A DNA stretch of 64,000 nucleotides from Rhodopseudomonas sp. (GTDB lineage: Bacteria; Pseudomonadota; Alphaproteobacteria; Rhizobiales; Xanthobacteraceae). Both the position numbers and the translations under genes were made by a program. Where the stretch lies: positions 1,075,554 to 1,139,553 of the forward strand of contig NZ_JACABA010000001.1 in NCBI RefSeq assembly GCF_013377015.1. Direction: 5' to 3'. The notes under the pieces were generated by a model. It was not told the origin of the DNA. It was given only the letters and a program-made list of their open reading frames with translations, and searched no databases. This document shows, piece by piece, positions 29,153 to 39,807 of this stretch (positions within the stretch are counted from its first letter, which is position 1; each line of letters starts with the position of its first letter).

Positions 29153-30557
29153 CCGGCCCAAGGGACTTCTGGACAAGGTTGCCTATCCGGGAACGTTAGA
29201 ATTGGACAACGAGCGCGAGGACGCGTGGATCGAAGTCATCCGCAAGATGGATGAGGTCTATTCCGATCTGCTTCGCTACGAGACAGATCTCGAGCGCAAG
29301 AATGCTGCGTTGGAGGAAGCGCAGGCCTTCATTTCCAGCGTCATCGAATCGGTTTCGGACGTTCTGATCGTTTGCGATTCGCACGGCCTGATCCAGCAGG
29401 TCAATTCCGCGCTGGTCCGCATCGTCGGCCGTAACGGCGCCGATATCGTCGGACAGGAGCTGTCGCAAATTGTCGACCCCCGGGACCTCTCCAGCGCCGA
29501 GCATGTGCTGAAGCCGCGGCTGCCGACAGACGTGATCGAAAGCGAATTGCGTTTTGCGACGCCGAACGGCCCCTCCGACCTGTTTTCCCTCAATGGAGCG
29601 GCGCGCTACGATCACGGCGGGCGCTATGTCGGCGTCGTGCTCACCGGCCGTCCGATCGGCGAATTGCGTCGTGCGTATGAGGCTCTACACACGGCACATG
29701 GCGAGTTGCAGCGCGCCCAGCGCCAATTGATCGAACAGGAGAAGATGGCGAGCTTGGGCCGGCTCGTTGCCGGCGTGGCCCACGAATTGAACAACCCGAT
29801 CAGCTTCGTCTACGGCAACATCCACACCCTTGAACGCTATCGACAACGGCTGCGTGAATATATCGAAGCAGTGCACAGCGATGCGACCGACGAAACGCTC
29901 GATGCGCTTCGACAGAAATTGAAGATAGACGCCACGCTCGATGACATCGGACCGCTGATCGATGGGACGCTGGAAGGCGCCGCGCGCGTTTCTGAAATCG
30001 TCAAGAACCTTCGCCGGCTCTCCTTCAAGAAGACCAATGAGCAACAGCATTTTCAGATCGACCGGGTGCTGGAAACCGCCGTCCGCTGGGCGATTCGCGC
30101 AAAGCAGACCAAAACGGACGTTGAAATGGTGATCGAGCCCGACCTCGTCGCGTGCGGCAACGAGGGGCAGATTCATCAGGTGATCGTCAATCTCGTCGAC
30201 AATGCCGTTGATGCGATGAGGGAGCGCGCGAAGCCGGTCCTTTCAGTCAGGGCGTCTCGGGTCGGCGATGAAATTTGCATTGAAGTCTCCGACAATGGCC
30301 AAGGGATATCCGAAGGCGTCATCGACCGAATCTTCGAGCCGTTCTTCACGACCAAAAAGGTGGGAGACGGCACAGGGCTGGGACTTTGGATCAGCTACGG
30401 CATCGTACGGGAACACGGCGGCGAACTGCGCGCCCGGAATCGTGAAGCCGGTGGGGCCCAGTTTTCGTTTGGGTTGCCTTTGTTCAGTGCACGTCCCGGA
30501 AACGGCGGCGAAAAGGAGACTCCAGGCCGGAAGCCCGTCATGGACAAGGCGCGATAA
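29124..30557 (+). CDS. hoxJ: HoxJ (HupT), histidine kinase of the H2-sensing system
   Basis: The 477-residue protein has an N-terminal helical part, a PAS domain (about residues 65-180), the H box with His220 in GVAHELNNPISF, and the catalytic domain (NLVDNAVDAM, DNGQGI, GTGLGLWISYG). No membrane segments are present, fitting a soluble kinase that meets HupUV in the cytoplasm. The ATG at 29124 has GGAAGGA five bases upstream and overlaps hoxA by 29 bases; an earlier in-frame ATG at 29007 lies deep within hoxA and is unlikely. With HupUV it decides whether HoxA is phosphorylated. Confidence 0.93.
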
Positions 30558-30637
30558 CAGCGAGACGTTTGCGGCCGGGACGCCTCCAGAGCGGCCCTCC
30601 CTGAAATCCGAGCGCGAGCGCGGCAAGGCAGCGCCTG

Positions 30638-30656
30638 GCCCTGCCCATCGCAGGGC
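30638..30656 (+). terminator. Possible terminator hairpin after hoxJ
   Basis: GCCCTGC-CCATC-GCAGGGC forms a perfect 7-bp stem with a 5-base loop about 80 bases after the hoxJ stop. It lacks a T run, so an intrinsic terminator is only possible. Confidence 0.35.
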
Positions 30657-31002
30657 AGAAGTGCAACATTGATTGAAAACACGCTCGGTCTCCAAAACAT
30701 CCACCATATCCACTCATCGGCTGCGGTCCGGATCGTTGCCTGATGAACCGTTTCAAACGGACCGCAAATCGCTGATCGCTATCTGAATTTTGGTATAATC
30801 TTAGGGCAATGACGTCCACCTTCAACCCAGACGAGGGTGTAGTCTGAAAAAGAAAGCCGGGGGGAATTTCGGCAAGATCGTCATGACCGTACTGTAAGCA
30901 CCGACGCGGCAGGGGGGCGCTCGATCGCGACGGTCCGACACTGATCGAAATCGCGATGGGGTAGTCAGGCGAGCGAGCCATCGCCCGCTCGCGCGGCGAC
31001 CG
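30657..31002. other. Intergenic region between hup locus and catabolic locus
   Basis: About 350 bases without a gene. It separates the convergent hoxJ and Rid-family genes. A second hairpin, GCGAGCG-N10-CGCTCGC at 30969-30992, lies just beyond the stop of the minus-strand operon and may end it. Nothing else is recognisable. Confidence 0.4.
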
Positions 31003-31440
31003 CTAATCCGGCACCACGGCGGTAGCCTGGATTTCGACCAGCGCCTGGTCCTCGATCAGGCCCGAGACCTCGACCACCGCCATCGCCGGAAAATGCCGGC
31101 CGATGGTGGCGCGATAGGCCTCGCCAATCTGTTTGAGCTCGGCGACGTAGCGTTTGCGATCGGTGACGTACCACGTCATCGTGGTGATGTGCTCGGGTCC
31201 GGCGCCGCCCTCGTGGAGGATCGCGACGACGTTCTCCAGCGCTTGCCTGACCTGTCCGGCCAGGTCGAGCGCGACGAATTTGCATTGCGCGTTCCAGCCG
31301 ATCTGGCCGCCGACAAATACGGTCTGCCCGCGCGCACGCATGCCGTTGGCGTAACCGATCGGCTTCGCCCATCCCGGCGGCTGCAGGATCTCGTGCGGTG
31401 TGACGCTTTGTTGGTTCGGTTTCGCAATGGACATTTTCAT
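31003..31440 (-). CDS. Rid-family (YjgF/YER057c/UK114) enamine/imine deaminase-like protein
   Basis: The 145-residue single-domain protein has the Rid fold (TVFVGGQIGWNAQ, then ALENVVAILHEGGAGPEHITTMTWYV). Rid proteins hydrolyse reactive enamines and imines to ketones. The archetypal RidA arginine just before the V-E-I-x-A strand appears to be Leu here (ALVEIQATAV), so it is probably not RidA itself but another subgroup with its own substrate. It is last in the operon with the monooxygenase/reductase at 33092. That enzyme class produces an amino-cyclohexene carboxyl-CoA, so removing its enamine nitrogen would be a logical task (inference). Confidence 0.85.
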   Translation of the reverse strand: MKMSIAKPNQQSVTPHEILQPPGWAKPIGYANGMRARGQTVFVGGQIGWNAQCKFVALDLAGQVRQALENVVAILHEGGAGPEHITTMTWYVTDRKRYVAELKQIGEAYRATIGRHFPAMAVVEVSGLIEDQALVEIQATAVVPD

Positions 31441-31465
31441 ATCGCTCGATCAATGGCCGCGTGAA

Positions 31466-32308
31466 CTAATTGCCTTCGAAAACCGGCTTGGTCTTGGCGG
31501 CGAAGGCCTCGAAGGCACGGCGGAAATCGCCGGTCGCCATGCAGATCGCCTGCGCCTGCGCCTCGGCCTCGATCAACTCCTCTAGTCCCATCGCCCATTC
31601 CTTGTTCAGCATGGTCTTGGTCATGGCATGGGCGAACCAGGGACCGTCGGCGAGTTCGCGCGCCATCCGATAGGCCGCGTCCTGCAGCGAGGCCTGCTCA
31701 TGCAGCGCGTTGAAAAATCCCCAGGCGTGGCCTTCGGCCGCTGTCATGGTGCGGCCAGTGTAGAGCAGTTCACTGGCGCGGCCCTGGCCGATGATGCGCG
31801 GCAGGATTCCGCAGGCACCCATGTCGGCGCCGGCGAGGCCGACCTTGGTGAACAGAAACGCCGTCTTGGCCTGCGGCGTCGCCAGCCGGATGTCCGACGC
31901 CATCGCCAGAATCGCCCCGGCGCCGGCGCAGATGCCGTCGATGGCGGCGATCACCGGCTGCGGGCAGTTGCGGATCTGCCGGACCAGATCGCCGGTCATC
32001 CGGGTGAACGCCAACAACTCCGGCATCGCCATCTTGGTCAGCGGCTCGATGATCTCGAACACGTCGCCACCCGAGGAGAAATTGCCGCCGGCGCCGCGCA
32101 GCACGATCACCCGCACGTCGCTGGCCCGACCAAGCTCGCGAAACAGCGCGCCGAGTTCGGTGTAGCTGTCGAAGGTCAGCGGATTCTTCCGCTCCGGGCG
32201 ATTCAGGGTGACGGTGGCGACGCGGCCATCTTCGTCGGTCTCGAACAGGAAATGCTCGGCCTTGCGGCTCTTGAACGGCTTTCTCAGTTTCTGCATCGCG
32301 TCGGTCAT
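31466..32308 (-). CDS. Enoyl-CoA hydratase/isomerase family protein
   Basis: The 280-residue protein has the crotonase fold with the oxyanion-hole segments [12 protein letters not shown] and [16 protein letters not shown], and a Glu-lacking [15 protein letters not shown] stretch, where many hydratases have a catalytic Glu. It may therefore act as an isomerase, hydrolase or ring-opening enzyme instead of a plain hydratase. It lies 7 bases after the SDR gene in the minus operon and presumably handles a CoA thioester made from anthraniloyl-CoA. Confidence 0.88.
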   Translation of the reverse strand: MTDAMQKLRKPFKSRKAEHFLFETDEDGRVATVTLNRPERKNPLTFDSYTELGALFRELGRASDVRVIVLRGAGGNFSSGGDVFEIIEPLTKMAMPELLAFTRMTGDLVRQIRNCPQPVIAAIDGICAGAGAILAMASDIRLATPQAKTAFLFTKVGLAGADMGACGILPRIIGQGRASELLYTGRTMTAAEGHAWGFFNALHEQASLQDAAYRMARELADGPWFAHAMTKTMLNKEWAMGLEELIEAEAQAQAICMATGDFRRAFEAFAAKTKPVFEGN

Positions 32309-32315
32309 AGTCGCT

Positions 32316-33095
32316 TCATCCCTTCATCGTTTCGCCGCCATCGATGGCGATCGCTTGTCCGGTGACCGCCGCAGCGCCCGGCGAAATCAGCCAGCGCACC
32401 GCTTCGGCAACCTCGGTCGGCTGCACCATGCGTCCCTGCGGATTGGCCTGCGCCAGTTCGGCGCGGGCATCGTCGGCCGAGCGGCCGGTCTTGCGCGCGA
32501 TGGTGGCCACCGCCGCATCGATCAGCGGCGTCTCGGTGAAGCCCGGACAGACCGCGTTCACGGTGATGGCGGTCTTCGCCAGTTCCAGCGCCAGCGCCCG
32601 GGTCAGGCCGATCACGCCGTGCTTGGAGGCGCAATAGGCCGACACATAGGAATAGCCGGTGAGGCCCGCGGTGCTGGCGATATTCACCACCCGGCCGAAC
32701 GGCTGCCGCCGCATCGACGGCAGCACCGCCTGCGTCACCAGAAAGGTGCCGGTCAGATTGGTGGTCATCACGCGGCTCCACAGCGCCAGATCGGTCTTCT
32801 CGAACGGCGCCGACGGCGCCTGCCCGGCGCAGTTCACCAGGATCGAAATCTCGCCGCCCTGCTCGATCGAGCGCGCAACGCCATTGCGTACCGAATCGGG
32901 ATCACCGACGTCGAAATCGTCCAACACAAAGCCCTCGCCGCCGGCGGCTTGCACCTCATCGCGCACGCTTGTCAGCGGCGCCGAACGACGCCCCGCGAGC
33001 GAGATGCGCGCTCCGGTCGACGCCAGCATCAGCGCCACGGCGCGGCCAATGCCGCTGCCGGCGCCGGTGACGAAGGCGTGCAACGCTGCGCTCAT
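32316..33095 (-). CDS. SDR-family dehydrogenase (3-hydroxyacyl-CoA dehydrogenase-like)
   Basis: The 259-residue classical SDR has an intact cofactor motif TGAGSGIG near the N-terminus, NCAG, and catalytic Ser-Tyr-Lys (IASTAG and YCASK). It overlaps the monooxygenase/reductase gene by 4 bases, implying linked translation. A role in oxidising a hydroxyacyl-CoA in the lower anthraniloyl-CoA pathway is inferred from neighbours. Confidence 0.88.
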   Translation of the reverse strand: MSAALHAFVTGAGSGIGRAVALMLASTGARISLAGRRSAPLTSVRDEVQAAGGEGFVLDDFDVGDPDSVRNGVARSIEQGGEISILVNCAGQAPSAPFEKTDLALWSRVMTTNLTGTFLVTQAVLPSMRRQPFGRVVNIASTAGLTGYSYVSAYCASKHGVIGLTRALALELAKTAITVNAVCPGFTETPLIDAAVATIARKTGRSADDARAELAQANPQGRMVQPTEVAEAVRWLISPGAAAVTGQAIAIDGGETMKG

Positions 33096-35416
33096 CGCGC
33101 CTTCCCGGCGTCAGCCCCGGCGCGAACCAGATTGCTCTCGTATTGCGCCCGCGCCGACTGATACTGCTTTGGCCACTTCTGTCCCGGATAGCCGATCTTG
33201 GCCGCCTCATGCATCACGAACGCCGGATCGGCGAGATGCGGCCGCGCGATCGCGCACAGATCGGCGCGACCCGCCGCGATGATCGAATTGGCGTGATCGG
33301 CTTCCGAGATCGCGCCCACCGCGATCGTCGGCACCCGGATCTCGTTGCGGATCTTGTCGGAGAACGGCGTCTGGAACATCCGGCCGTAGACCGGATGTTC
33401 GCCCTTGACCACCTGGCCCGACGAACAGTCGATCAGATCGGCGCCTTCGCGCTTGAACAGCGCAGCGAAGATCGCGGCGTCCTCCGGCGTATTGCCGCCG
33501 TCGGACCAGTCATGCGCCGACAATCGCACCGAGATCGGCTTGCCGTCCGGCCACACCGCACGAATGGCGCGAAACACCTCGAGCGGAAAGCGCGCGCGGT
33601 TGTCGTGGCTGCCGCCATAGTCGTCGTCGCGCTGGTTGGTCAGCGGCGACAGGAAACTCGACAGCAGATAGCCGTGCGCGGCGTGCAGTTCGAGAATGTC
33701 GAAGCCGGCCGCGTCGGCAAGTTTGGTCGCGGCGACGAAATCGCCGATCACCCGATCCATGTCCTGCCGGGTCATCGCGCGGGGAATGTCGGAATGCGGC
33801 AGATAGGGAAGCGCCGACGCCGAGATCAGCGGCCATTTGCCGTCGCTCAATGGCTCGTCGATGCCTTCCCACGCCACCCGCGTCGCGCCCTTGCGTCCGG
33901 CATGGCCGAGCTGGATGCCGATCTTGGCCTCGGTCTGCCCGTGCACGAAATCGACGATGCGCTTCCAGGCCGCGGCTTGCGTCTCGTTCCACAGTCCGAG
34001 GCAGCCGGGAGTGATCCGGGCATCCGCCGAGACGCAGGTCATCTCGCCGAACACCAGTGCCGGGCCACCCATCGCGCGGGAGCCGAGGTGAACCAGGTGA
34101 AAGTCGTTCGGCACGCCGTCGACCGCCGAATACATCGCCATCGGCGACACCATGATGCGGTTCTGCAAGGTCAGCTCACGCACCTTGTAGGGCGTGAACA
34201 TCGGCGGCGGCGCCGGCTCGTTCGATGCGACGCGGATTCCGGATCGTTCCGCGAACCAGCGCTCGTAGCCTTCAAGCCAGACTTTGTCGCGCAACCGCAA
34301 ATTCTCGTGGCTGATGCGCTGCGAGCGCGTCAGCATCGAATACATGAATTGCTCCGGCTCCATGGTGTCGGCATAGCGCGCGCCGACCACCTCGAACCAT
34401 TCCATGGCGTTGCGCGCGGCATTCTGGATCCGCGCCACGTCGACCCGGCGGATGTCCTCGTAAGCCTTGAGCACTGACGGGATATTGCCGGCGTCGTGGC
34501 CGGCGATATCGAACTGTCGCGTCAACTCGATGGCGTCGTCGATCGCCAGCTTGGTGCCGGAGCCAATTGCGAAATGCGCGGTATGGGCGCTGTCGCCGAG
34601 CAACACCACATGGCTGTGGCCGTTGAAGTGACTCCAGCTATTGCAGATCAGGCGATTGAAATTCAGCCAGGCCGAGCCTCTGAGATGCCCCGCATTGGTC
34701 ATCAGCCTGTGGCCGTCGAGCGTCTCGGCGAACAGCCTCTCGCAGAATGCGACCGAGCCGTCCTGATCAAGTTCGCCCAGGCCGTGGGCCTGAAACGTCT
34801 CCTCCGTGGTCTCGACGATGAAGGTCGAGGTGGTGTCGTCGAATCGATAGATATGCGCCTGGAACCAGCCGTGCTCGGTCTTGCGGAAATCGAAGGTGAA
34901 AGCGTCGAATTTCTTGTCGGTGCCGAGCCAGATATAGCGGTTCGGCCGCGTCACCATGTCCGGCTTGAAGAACTCGGCGTATTTGTTGCGCAGCCGCGAA
35001 TTGATGCCGTCGGCGGCGATGATCAGGTCGGCATCGGCGAACTCGCTGTCGTCGATGACGTCACGTCCGAACAACAGTTCGACGCCGAGTTCGAGACAGC
35101 GATCCTGCAGGATGTTGAGCATCCGCCGGCGGCCGATGCCGACGAAACCATGACCGCTGGTGCGGATGGTGCGGCCCTTGAAGATCAGCTCGATGTCGTC
35201 CCAGTGATTGAACGCGACCTCGATCGCCTCGGCGGTCGGCGGATCCCATTGCCGCATCGACACCATCGTCGCATCGGAAAACACCACGCCCCAGCCGAAG
35301 GTATCGAACGGCGCGTTGCGCTCAACGACGGTGATGCGGTGCTCCGGGTGACTGCGCTTCATTAGCAGCGCGAAGTACAAACCCGCTGGCCCGCCACCGA
35401 TGCACACGATCCGCAT
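33092..35416 (-). CDS. 2-aminobenzoyl-CoA monooxygenase/reductase-type fusion (FAD monooxygenase + old yellow enzyme)
   Basis: The 774-residue protein joins two enzymes. Residues 1 to about 395 form a class A flavin monooxygenase ([17 protein letters not shown] and [21 protein letters not shown]). Residues from about 405 ([20 protein letters not shown]) form an old-yellow-enzyme domain ([23 protein letters not shown]). This architecture is that of 2-aminobenzoyl-CoA (anthraniloyl-CoA) monooxygenase/reductase of Azoarcus, which hydroxylates and then hydrogenates the ring. Databases often label it salicylyl-CoA 5-hydroxylase. No separate anthranilate-CoA ligase is seen in the window, suggesting that the CoA ester comes from the oxidoreductase at 40032-43726. 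A 190-base gap separates it from the MarR gene. Confidence 0.87.
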   Translation of the reverse strand: MRIVCIGGGPAGLYFALLMKRSHPEHRITVVERNAPFDTFGWGVVFSDATMVSMRQWDPPTAEAIEVAFNHWDDIELIFKGRTIRTSGHGFVGIGRRRMLNILQDRCLELGVELLFGRDVIDDSEFADADLIIAADGINSRLRNKYAEFFKPDMVTRPNRYIWLGTDKKFDAFTFDFRKTEHGWFQAHIYRFDDTTSTFIVETTEETFQAHGLGELDQDGSVAFCERLFAETLDGHRLMTNAGHLRGSAWLNFNRLICNSWSHFNGHSHVVLLGDSAHTAHFAIGSGTKLAIDDAIELTRQFDIAGHDAGNIPSVLKAYEDIRRVDVARIQNAARNAMEWFEVVGARYADTMEPEQFMYSMLTRSQRISHENLRLRDKVWLEGYERWFAERSGIRVASNEPAPPPMFTPYKVRELTLQNRIMVSPMAMYSAVDGVPNDFHLVHLGSRAMGGPALVFGEMTCVSADARITPGCLGLWNETQAAAWKRIVDFVHGQTEAKIGIQLGHAGRKGATRVAWEGIDEPLSDGKWPLISASALPYLPHSDIPRAMTRQDMDRVIGDFVAATKLADAAGFDILELHAAHGYLLSSFLSPLTNQRDDDYGGSHDNRARFPLEVFRAIRAVWPDGKPISVRLSAHDWSDGGNTPEDAAIFAALFKREGADLIDCSSGQVVKGEHPVYGRMFQTPFSDKIRNEIRVPTIAVGAISEADHANSIIAAGRADLCAIARPHLADPAFVMHEAAKIGYPGQKWPKQYQSARAQYESNLVRAGADAGKAR

Positions 35417-35607
35417 CGCCTCGCTCCCTTCCTGCCAACCCTCGGCCCGAGCTTCGATCAGTCGGACGCCGCTATCATGATCTGAAACAAAAACAATTTC
35501 AAGCTTAAAACGTTTTGCCGCGACGATCCGGGTAGCACCGCAGCGGCGTCGAATTCAGCGTGTCGATTAGTAGCGACGCGGCGGTCAACACCGAGTGGCG
35601 CAACAGC

Positions 35608-36111
35608 TCAGCTTGCGCCGCGCAACGCGTCCCTCGCCGACTTCTTCAGCTTGCCCAGCTCGCGCATCAACAGGCTGCGGTCCTTGTCCGACAAGCCTGC
35701 GAACAGCGATCCTATCCATGCGCCGTGCTTGGCGGCCATCTTGCGAAACGCGGTGCGGCCGAACGGCGTCAGCGAGATGATCTGGACCCGCCGGTCGGTC
35801 GAAAGCGTGGTGCGCTTGACGTGACCGCTGTCGACCAGGCGCTCCACCAGCGCGGTGATGTTACCCGCCGACACCATCATGCGCTTGGAGACTTCGCCGA
35901 GCACCATGCCGCCGTCGGCCTTGTCGAGCTGCGCCAGAAGATCGAATCGCGGCAAGGTGAAATCGAATTCCTCGCGCAGCCGGCGGCGGATTTCGCTCTC
36001 GATCAGCGCCGAACAGGTCAGCAGCCGAAGCCACAGCCGCAATTCGTCGCCGTGATCCTCGGGCGCTTCCAGCACCTTGGTCTCGCCATCGATCCATTCC
36101 TCGGTGCTCAC
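35608..36111 (-). CDS. MarR-family transcriptional regulator
   Basis: The 167-residue protein has the MarR winged helix (FDLLAQLDKADGGMVLGEVSKRMMV, then ITALVERLVDSGHVKRT and the wing STDRRVQIISLTPFG). MarR proteins usually repress catabolic operons until an aromatic ligand binds. It sits within the minus operon between transporter and monooxygenase genes. A palindrome-like site lies 34-49 bases upstream of its start and a related perfect palindrome lies in front of livH at 39790. It is the likely local regulator of both divergent operons. MarR regulators of indole-acetate loci are known (as I recall, IadR). Confidence 0.9.
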   Translation of the reverse strand: MSTEEWIDGETKVLEAPEDHGDELRLWLRLLTCSALIESEIRRRLREEFDFTLPRFDLLAQLDKADGGMVLGEVSKRMMVSAGNITALVERLVDSGHVKRTTLSTDRRVQIISLTPFGRTAFRKMAAKHGAWIGSLFAGLSDKDRSLLMRELGKLKKSARDALRGAS

Positions 36112-36144
36112 TCGACTGCTCCTCGTCTCATCGACCCGGCATCC

Positions 36145-36160
36145 ACTTGAAGGCTAAACT
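36145..36160. promoter_or_regulatory. Candidate MarR operator upstream of marR gene
   Basis: ACTTGAAGGCTAAACT matches the perfect palindrome at 39791-39806 in 13 of 16 positions and shares GGCTAAA exactly. Position just upstream of the MarR gene suggests autoregulation. Confidence 0.5.
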
Positions 36161-36225
36161 AATGAGATCGCCGCCGGAAGTCCAAGGCAGCGCCGCCCCA
36201 TAGGTCGTAAGTCGCATCATCCCGC

Positions 36226-36975
36226 TCATGACTCCGCCTTGGCCGCGCTGGAGACGCCGAGATAGGTCTCGATCACTTTGGCGTTGTTGGCGAGTTCGGC
36301 GGCGGAGCCCTGCAGCACGAACTCGCCGGCTTCCATCACGTAGCCGTAGTCGGAGATATTGATCGCCGCCCGCGCGTTCTGCTCGATCAGCAGCACCGAG
36401 ACCCCGCGTGCGCGCAGCGATTTGATGATCTCGAAGATGTCGCGGACGATCAGTGGCGCAAGGCCGAGACTCGGCTCGTCGAGCATCAGCAGCTTCGGCC
36501 GCCCCATCAGCGCCCGGCCGATCGCCAGCATCTGGCGCTCGCCGCCGGACAGCGTGCCGGCCGGCTGCGCGCGACGCTCTTCCAGCCGGGGAAACAGCGC
36601 GAACACTTCGGCCAGCGATGCCTCCATGTCGCGCGCACCGGCGCGCCAGCGATCGAACGCGCCGAGCCGCAGATTGTCGTCGATCGACATCGGGGCGAAC
36701 AGTTCGCGATTTTCCGGAATTAGGCCGAGCCCCAGCCGCACCAGCGCTTCGGTGCTGGGGGCAGGCTTGCGGGCGCGGCCGAAATAGGCGACCGGGCCCG
36801 AACAGGGCAACAATCCCATCAGCGCCGACAGCAAGGTCGACTTGCCGGCGCCATTGGGGCCGACGATGGTGACGATCTGGCCCTCGGCGATCTGCAGCGA
36901 TACGCCCCTGACCGCGGCGATCTTGCCATAGGACACCGACAGGTCGCTGCACTCCAACAGCATCGCACTACTCAC
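36226..36975 (-). CDS. LivF-like ABC transporter ATPase
   Basis: The 249-residue protein has Walker [10 protein letters not shown], signature LSGGERQM and Walker B LLMLDEPSLGLAP, as in LivF of branched-chain amino acid transporters. It overlaps the permease-ATPase fusion by 4 bases. The transporter would use the binding protein encoded at 52139. From context it imports an aromatic acid, not leucine. Confidence 0.93.
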   Translation of the reverse strand: MSSAMLLECSDLSVSYGKIAAVRGVSLQIAEGQIVTIVGPNGAGKSTLLSALMGLLPCSGPVAYFGRARKPAPSTEALVRLGLGLIPENRELFAPMSIDDNLRLGAFDRWRAGARDMEASLAEVFALFPRLEERRAQPAGTLSGGERQMLAIGRALMGRPKLLMLDEPSLGLAPLIVRDIFEIIKSLRARGVSVLLIEQNARAAINISDYGYVMEAGEFVLQGSAAELANNAKVIETYLGVSSAAKAES

Positions 36976-38735
36976 TGCGCTGCTCCCAGATAGGCCTCAA
37001 GAACGTGCGGATCCTTCTGCACCTCCTCGGGCTGGCCTTCGGCGATCTTGGTGCCGAACTGCATCACCACGACGCGGTCGGCGAGCCGCATCACGAAATC
37101 CATGTCGTGCTCGACCAGCAGAATCGCAATTCCCTCGTCGCGCAGCTTGCGCAGCAGCGCAGCCAGTTGCTGCTTTTCGCCATGGCGCAGCCCGGCGGCG
37201 GGCTCGTCCAGCAACAGCACCTGCGGATCGGCGGCAAGCGCGCGGGCGATCTCCAGCGCGCGCTGCTGTCCCAACGCCAGCGCGCCGGCTTCGGTCCAGA
37301 GTTGATCGCCAAGCCCAATCCGTTCGACTTCGTGTTTGGCCTGCGCCAACAACAATGCCTCTTCGGTTCGATCGAGCCGCAGCAGCGCCGAAAACAAACC
37401 GGCCTTGCCGCGGCGGTGGGCGCCGATCGCGACATTTTCCAGCACCGACATATCCGGCAGCAGCCGGACGTGCTGGAAGGTCCGATTGAGTCCGAGCCGC
37501 GAAATCGCACGCGAGCCGAGGCCGCGGATCGAGCTGCCTTTGAATTCGAAGTGGCCTTCGTCGGCGTCGAGCGTGCCGCTGACCAGATTGAAGAAGGTGC
37601 TCTTGCCGGCGCCGTTCGGCCCGATCAGCGCCAGGATTTCGCCGGCCCGCAGATCGAGGCTGACGTCGCGATTGGCGACCAGGCCGCCGAACGACTTCCG
37701 GGCCTGCCGCACGCTGAGCACCACCTCGCCGCGTGGCGCGCGCGGCCGCGTCGACAGCGGAGGGGCGTCGGCGACCGCGCGCGGACGAATGCCGGCGCGT
37801 CCGGTCAAGCGGCGAACCGCCGGGATCAGACCGTCGGGCGCAAGTTGAAACATCACGATGATGATGATGCCGAACACCGCGGTCTCGAAATTTCCGCCAC
37901 TGCCTATCAGCGATGGCAAGAATCCTTGCAGCCATTGCTTCAGGAACGTCACCAGCCCGGCGCCGACCAGCGCGCCCCACAGGCTCGCGGCGCCGCCGAC
38001 CACGGCCATGAACAGATATTCGATGCCCTGGGCGAGCGAGAACGGCGACGGATTCACGAAGCGCTGGAAATGCGCGTAGAGCCAACCGGACAGCGAGGCG
38101 AGCACGCAGGCGACGACGAAGATCTGCAGCTTCGACCCGCGGGTGTCGATGCCCATCGATTCGGCCATCGTCGCGCCGTCCTTCAACGCCCGGATGGCGC
38201 GGCCGACGCGCGAATCCAGCAGGTTCGAAAGCACCACCATCGCGACGATCAGAATGCACCACACCAGGATGAAGCTCGCCTGCGGCGTCCGGAATTCGAA
38301 GCCTGCAACGGATAGCCGCGGCAGGTCGGACAGCCCGGTCTGGCCGCCGGCAAACGGCAAGCCACCGAACAGGAAATACGCCGACAGTCCGAACGCGATG
38401 GTGGCCAGCGACAGATAATGCCCGGACAGTCCCACGGTGATCACCGCGCCCACATAGGACGAGACGATGCTGACCAGCAGCACCACCGGCAGCGTGGCCA
38501 GCGGCGGCCAATGCAGCGAGGTCGAAATCACCGCGCTGAGATAGGCGCCGAGCCCCACATAGGCAGCCTGGCCGAACGACGACAGCCCGCCCTGCCCGGT
38601 CAGCAGCACCAGCCCGAGCGAGACGATCGCCGCCAGCCCGATATAGGTCAGAATCGTGAGGTAATAGGGCAGCAACAGCAGCGCCGCCGCGACGCAGGCG
38701 AGGCCGAGTGCCGCAAATGGCAGCAACCGCCTCAA
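36972..38735 (-). CDS. LivM-LivG fusion: ABC permease joined to ATPase
   Basis: The 587-residue product begins with a LivM-type permease (about residues 1-310, with [21 protein letters not shown] and [16 protein letters not shown]) and continues in frame, through a linker rich in Arg and Pro, into a LivG-type ATPase ([33 protein letters not shown]). The likely start is TTG at 38735, overlapping the livH stop; no good ATG exists near the first helix. The frame continues upstream within livH but that part is not protein-like. Fused permease-ATPases of this family are known in Bradyrhizobium and Rhodopseudomonas relatives. Confidence 0.9.
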   Translation of the reverse strand: MRRLLPFAALGLACVAAALLLLPYYLTILTYIGLAAIVSLGLVLLTGQGGLSSFGQAAYVGLGAYLSAVISTSLHWPPLATLPVVLLVSIVSSYVGAVITVGLSGHYLSLATIAFGLSAYFLFGGLPFAGGQTGLSDLPRLSVAGFEFRTPQASFILVWCILIVAMVVLSNLLDSRVGRAIRALKDGATMAESMGIDTRGSKLQIFVVACVLASLSGWLYAHFQRFVNPSPFSLAQGIEYLFMAVVGGAASLWGALVGAGLVTFLKQWLQGFLPSLIGSGGNFETAVFGIIIIVMFQLAPDGLIPAVRRLTGRAGIRPRAVADAPPLSTRPRAPRGEVVLSVRQARKSFGGLVANRDVSLDLRAGEILALIGPNGAGKSTFFNLVSGTLDADEGHFEFKGSSIRGLGSRAISRLGLNRTFQHVRLLPDMSVLENVAIGAHRRGKAGLFSALLRLDRTEEALLLAQAKHEVERIGLGDQLWTEAGALALGQQRALEIARALAADPQVLLLDEPAAGLRHGEKQQLAALLRKLRDEGIAILLVEHDMDFVMRLADRVVVMQFGTKIAEGQPEEVQKDPHVLEAYLGAAQ

Positions 38736-39772
38736 TGGTCTTCCTCCGGGGTTCCGCGCCGCCGCATCGAACGCCACAGCAGCACCGGGATGATCAGGGT
38801 GAAGACGATGGTCTCCTTGTACTGGCTGGCGTAGAACGCCGAGAAGCTCTCCATCAATCCGACCGCGAGCGCGCCCAGTGCCGCGAGCGGATAGCTGACG
38901 AAGCCGCCGATCACCGCAGCGACGAACCCCTTCAGACCGAGCACGAAGCCGGTGTCGTAGTAGATCGTCGTGACCGAGGAGACCAGCACGCCACAGACCG
39001 CGCCGATGAAGGCGGAGGCCGCGAACGCCACCGATCCCGCCATCGTCGACGACACCCCCATCAACCGCGCGCCGAGCGGATTGATCGCGGCGGCGCGCAG
39101 CGCCTTGCCGTACAGCGTGCGTTCCGAGAACAGGAACAGGCCGAGTATCAGCACTGCCGCGGCGAGATAGATCGCCAGCGATTGCGCCGGGACCGGCAGC
39201 GACCCGATCGAGAACGACAGGTCCAGCAACGGTTCGGTCCGCGCGCCGCCGGGACCGAAGAAGAACAGGCCGAATTCGACCAGCACCAGATGCAACGCCA
39301 TCGACACGATCAGCAGCACCAGCGTCGAGCTCTTCGCCAGCGGCTGATAGACGATCGCGTAGATCAGCGGGCCGTTGGCGGTGACCAATGCAATCGCCAG
39401 CAGCGCATCGACCGCCGCGGGCAGCACGTAGGGCGCGCTGGCGAACACGACCACGGCGACGAGCAGCGGAAGCAGCGCCGATTTCAGCGCTTCCAGCAGG
39501 CTGTGCCGGAGATTGCCTTCGGCGATGCCGCGCAGCAGCCGCGCCCCGACCATTACCGAAACCAGCGCCAGGGTGAATCCGACGGTGCCCGGAAGCTTGC
39601 CTTCCCGCAATGCCGCGTAGGTCAACGCGGCGTAGGAGACGAACTCGCCCTGCGGAATGAAGATGATCCGCGTCACCGAGAACACCAGCAGGATCGCCAC
39701 CGCGAGCAGGCAATAGATCGCCCCGTTGGTAATCCCTTCCTGGATCAGGTAGCTGGCGACGAAGGAGTTCAA
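38732..39772 (-). CDS. LivH-like ABC permease
   Basis: The 346-residue membrane protein has the LivH features [21 protein letters not shown] (first helices) and the conserved [16 protein letters not shown] and [21 protein letters not shown] loops. It is the first gene of the minus operon and lies 18 bases from a perfect palindrome, the putative MarR operator at 39790-39807. Confidence 0.92.
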   Translation of the reverse strand: MNSFVASYLIQEGITNGAIYCLLAVAILLVFSVTRIIFIPQGEFVSYAALTYAALREGKLPGTVGFTLALVSVMVGARLLRGIAEGNLRHSLLEALKSALLPLLVAVVVFASAPYVLPAAVDALLAIALVTANGPLIYAIVYQPLAKSSTLVLLIVSMALHLVLVEFGLFFFGPGGARTEPLLDLSFSIGSLPVPAQSLAIYLAAAVLILGLFLFSERTLYGKALRAAAINPLGARLMGVSSTMAGSVAFAASAFIGAVCGVLVSSVTTIYYDTGFVLGLKGFVAAVIGGFVSYPLAALGALAVGLMESFSAFYASQYKETIVFTLIIPVLLWRSMRRRGTPEEDH

Positions 39773-39789
39773 ATCATCCCCGCGAAAGT

Positions 39790-39807
39790 TACTTTAGGGC
39801 TAAAGTA
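39790..39807. promoter_or_regulatory. Perfect palindrome, putative MarR operator in the divergent promoter region
   Basis: TACTTTAG-GG-CTAAAGTA has 8-bp arms that match exactly. It lies between the livH start (39772) and the divergent oxidoreductase gene (40032). The 259-base region also contains TTGACA at 39939-39944, a possible -35 box for the plus operon. A MarR dimer binding site of this size is typical. Confidence 0.7.

Noticed and set aside
33092-35416. Annotation as salicylyl-CoA 5-hydroxylase.
   Set aside because: The C-terminal old-yellow-enzyme domain and the neighbouring genes fit the 2-aminobenzoyl-CoA monooxygenase/reductase type better; the former label is commonly propagated to this architecture.
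35504-35517. Near-palindrome TTTCAAGCTTAAAA upstream of the monooxygenase/reductase gene, considered as a third MarR operator.
   Set aside because: It has a different centre and spacing from the 39790 palindrome and only weak similarity (about 8 of 12 in the core), so it could be chance in an AT-rich promoter.
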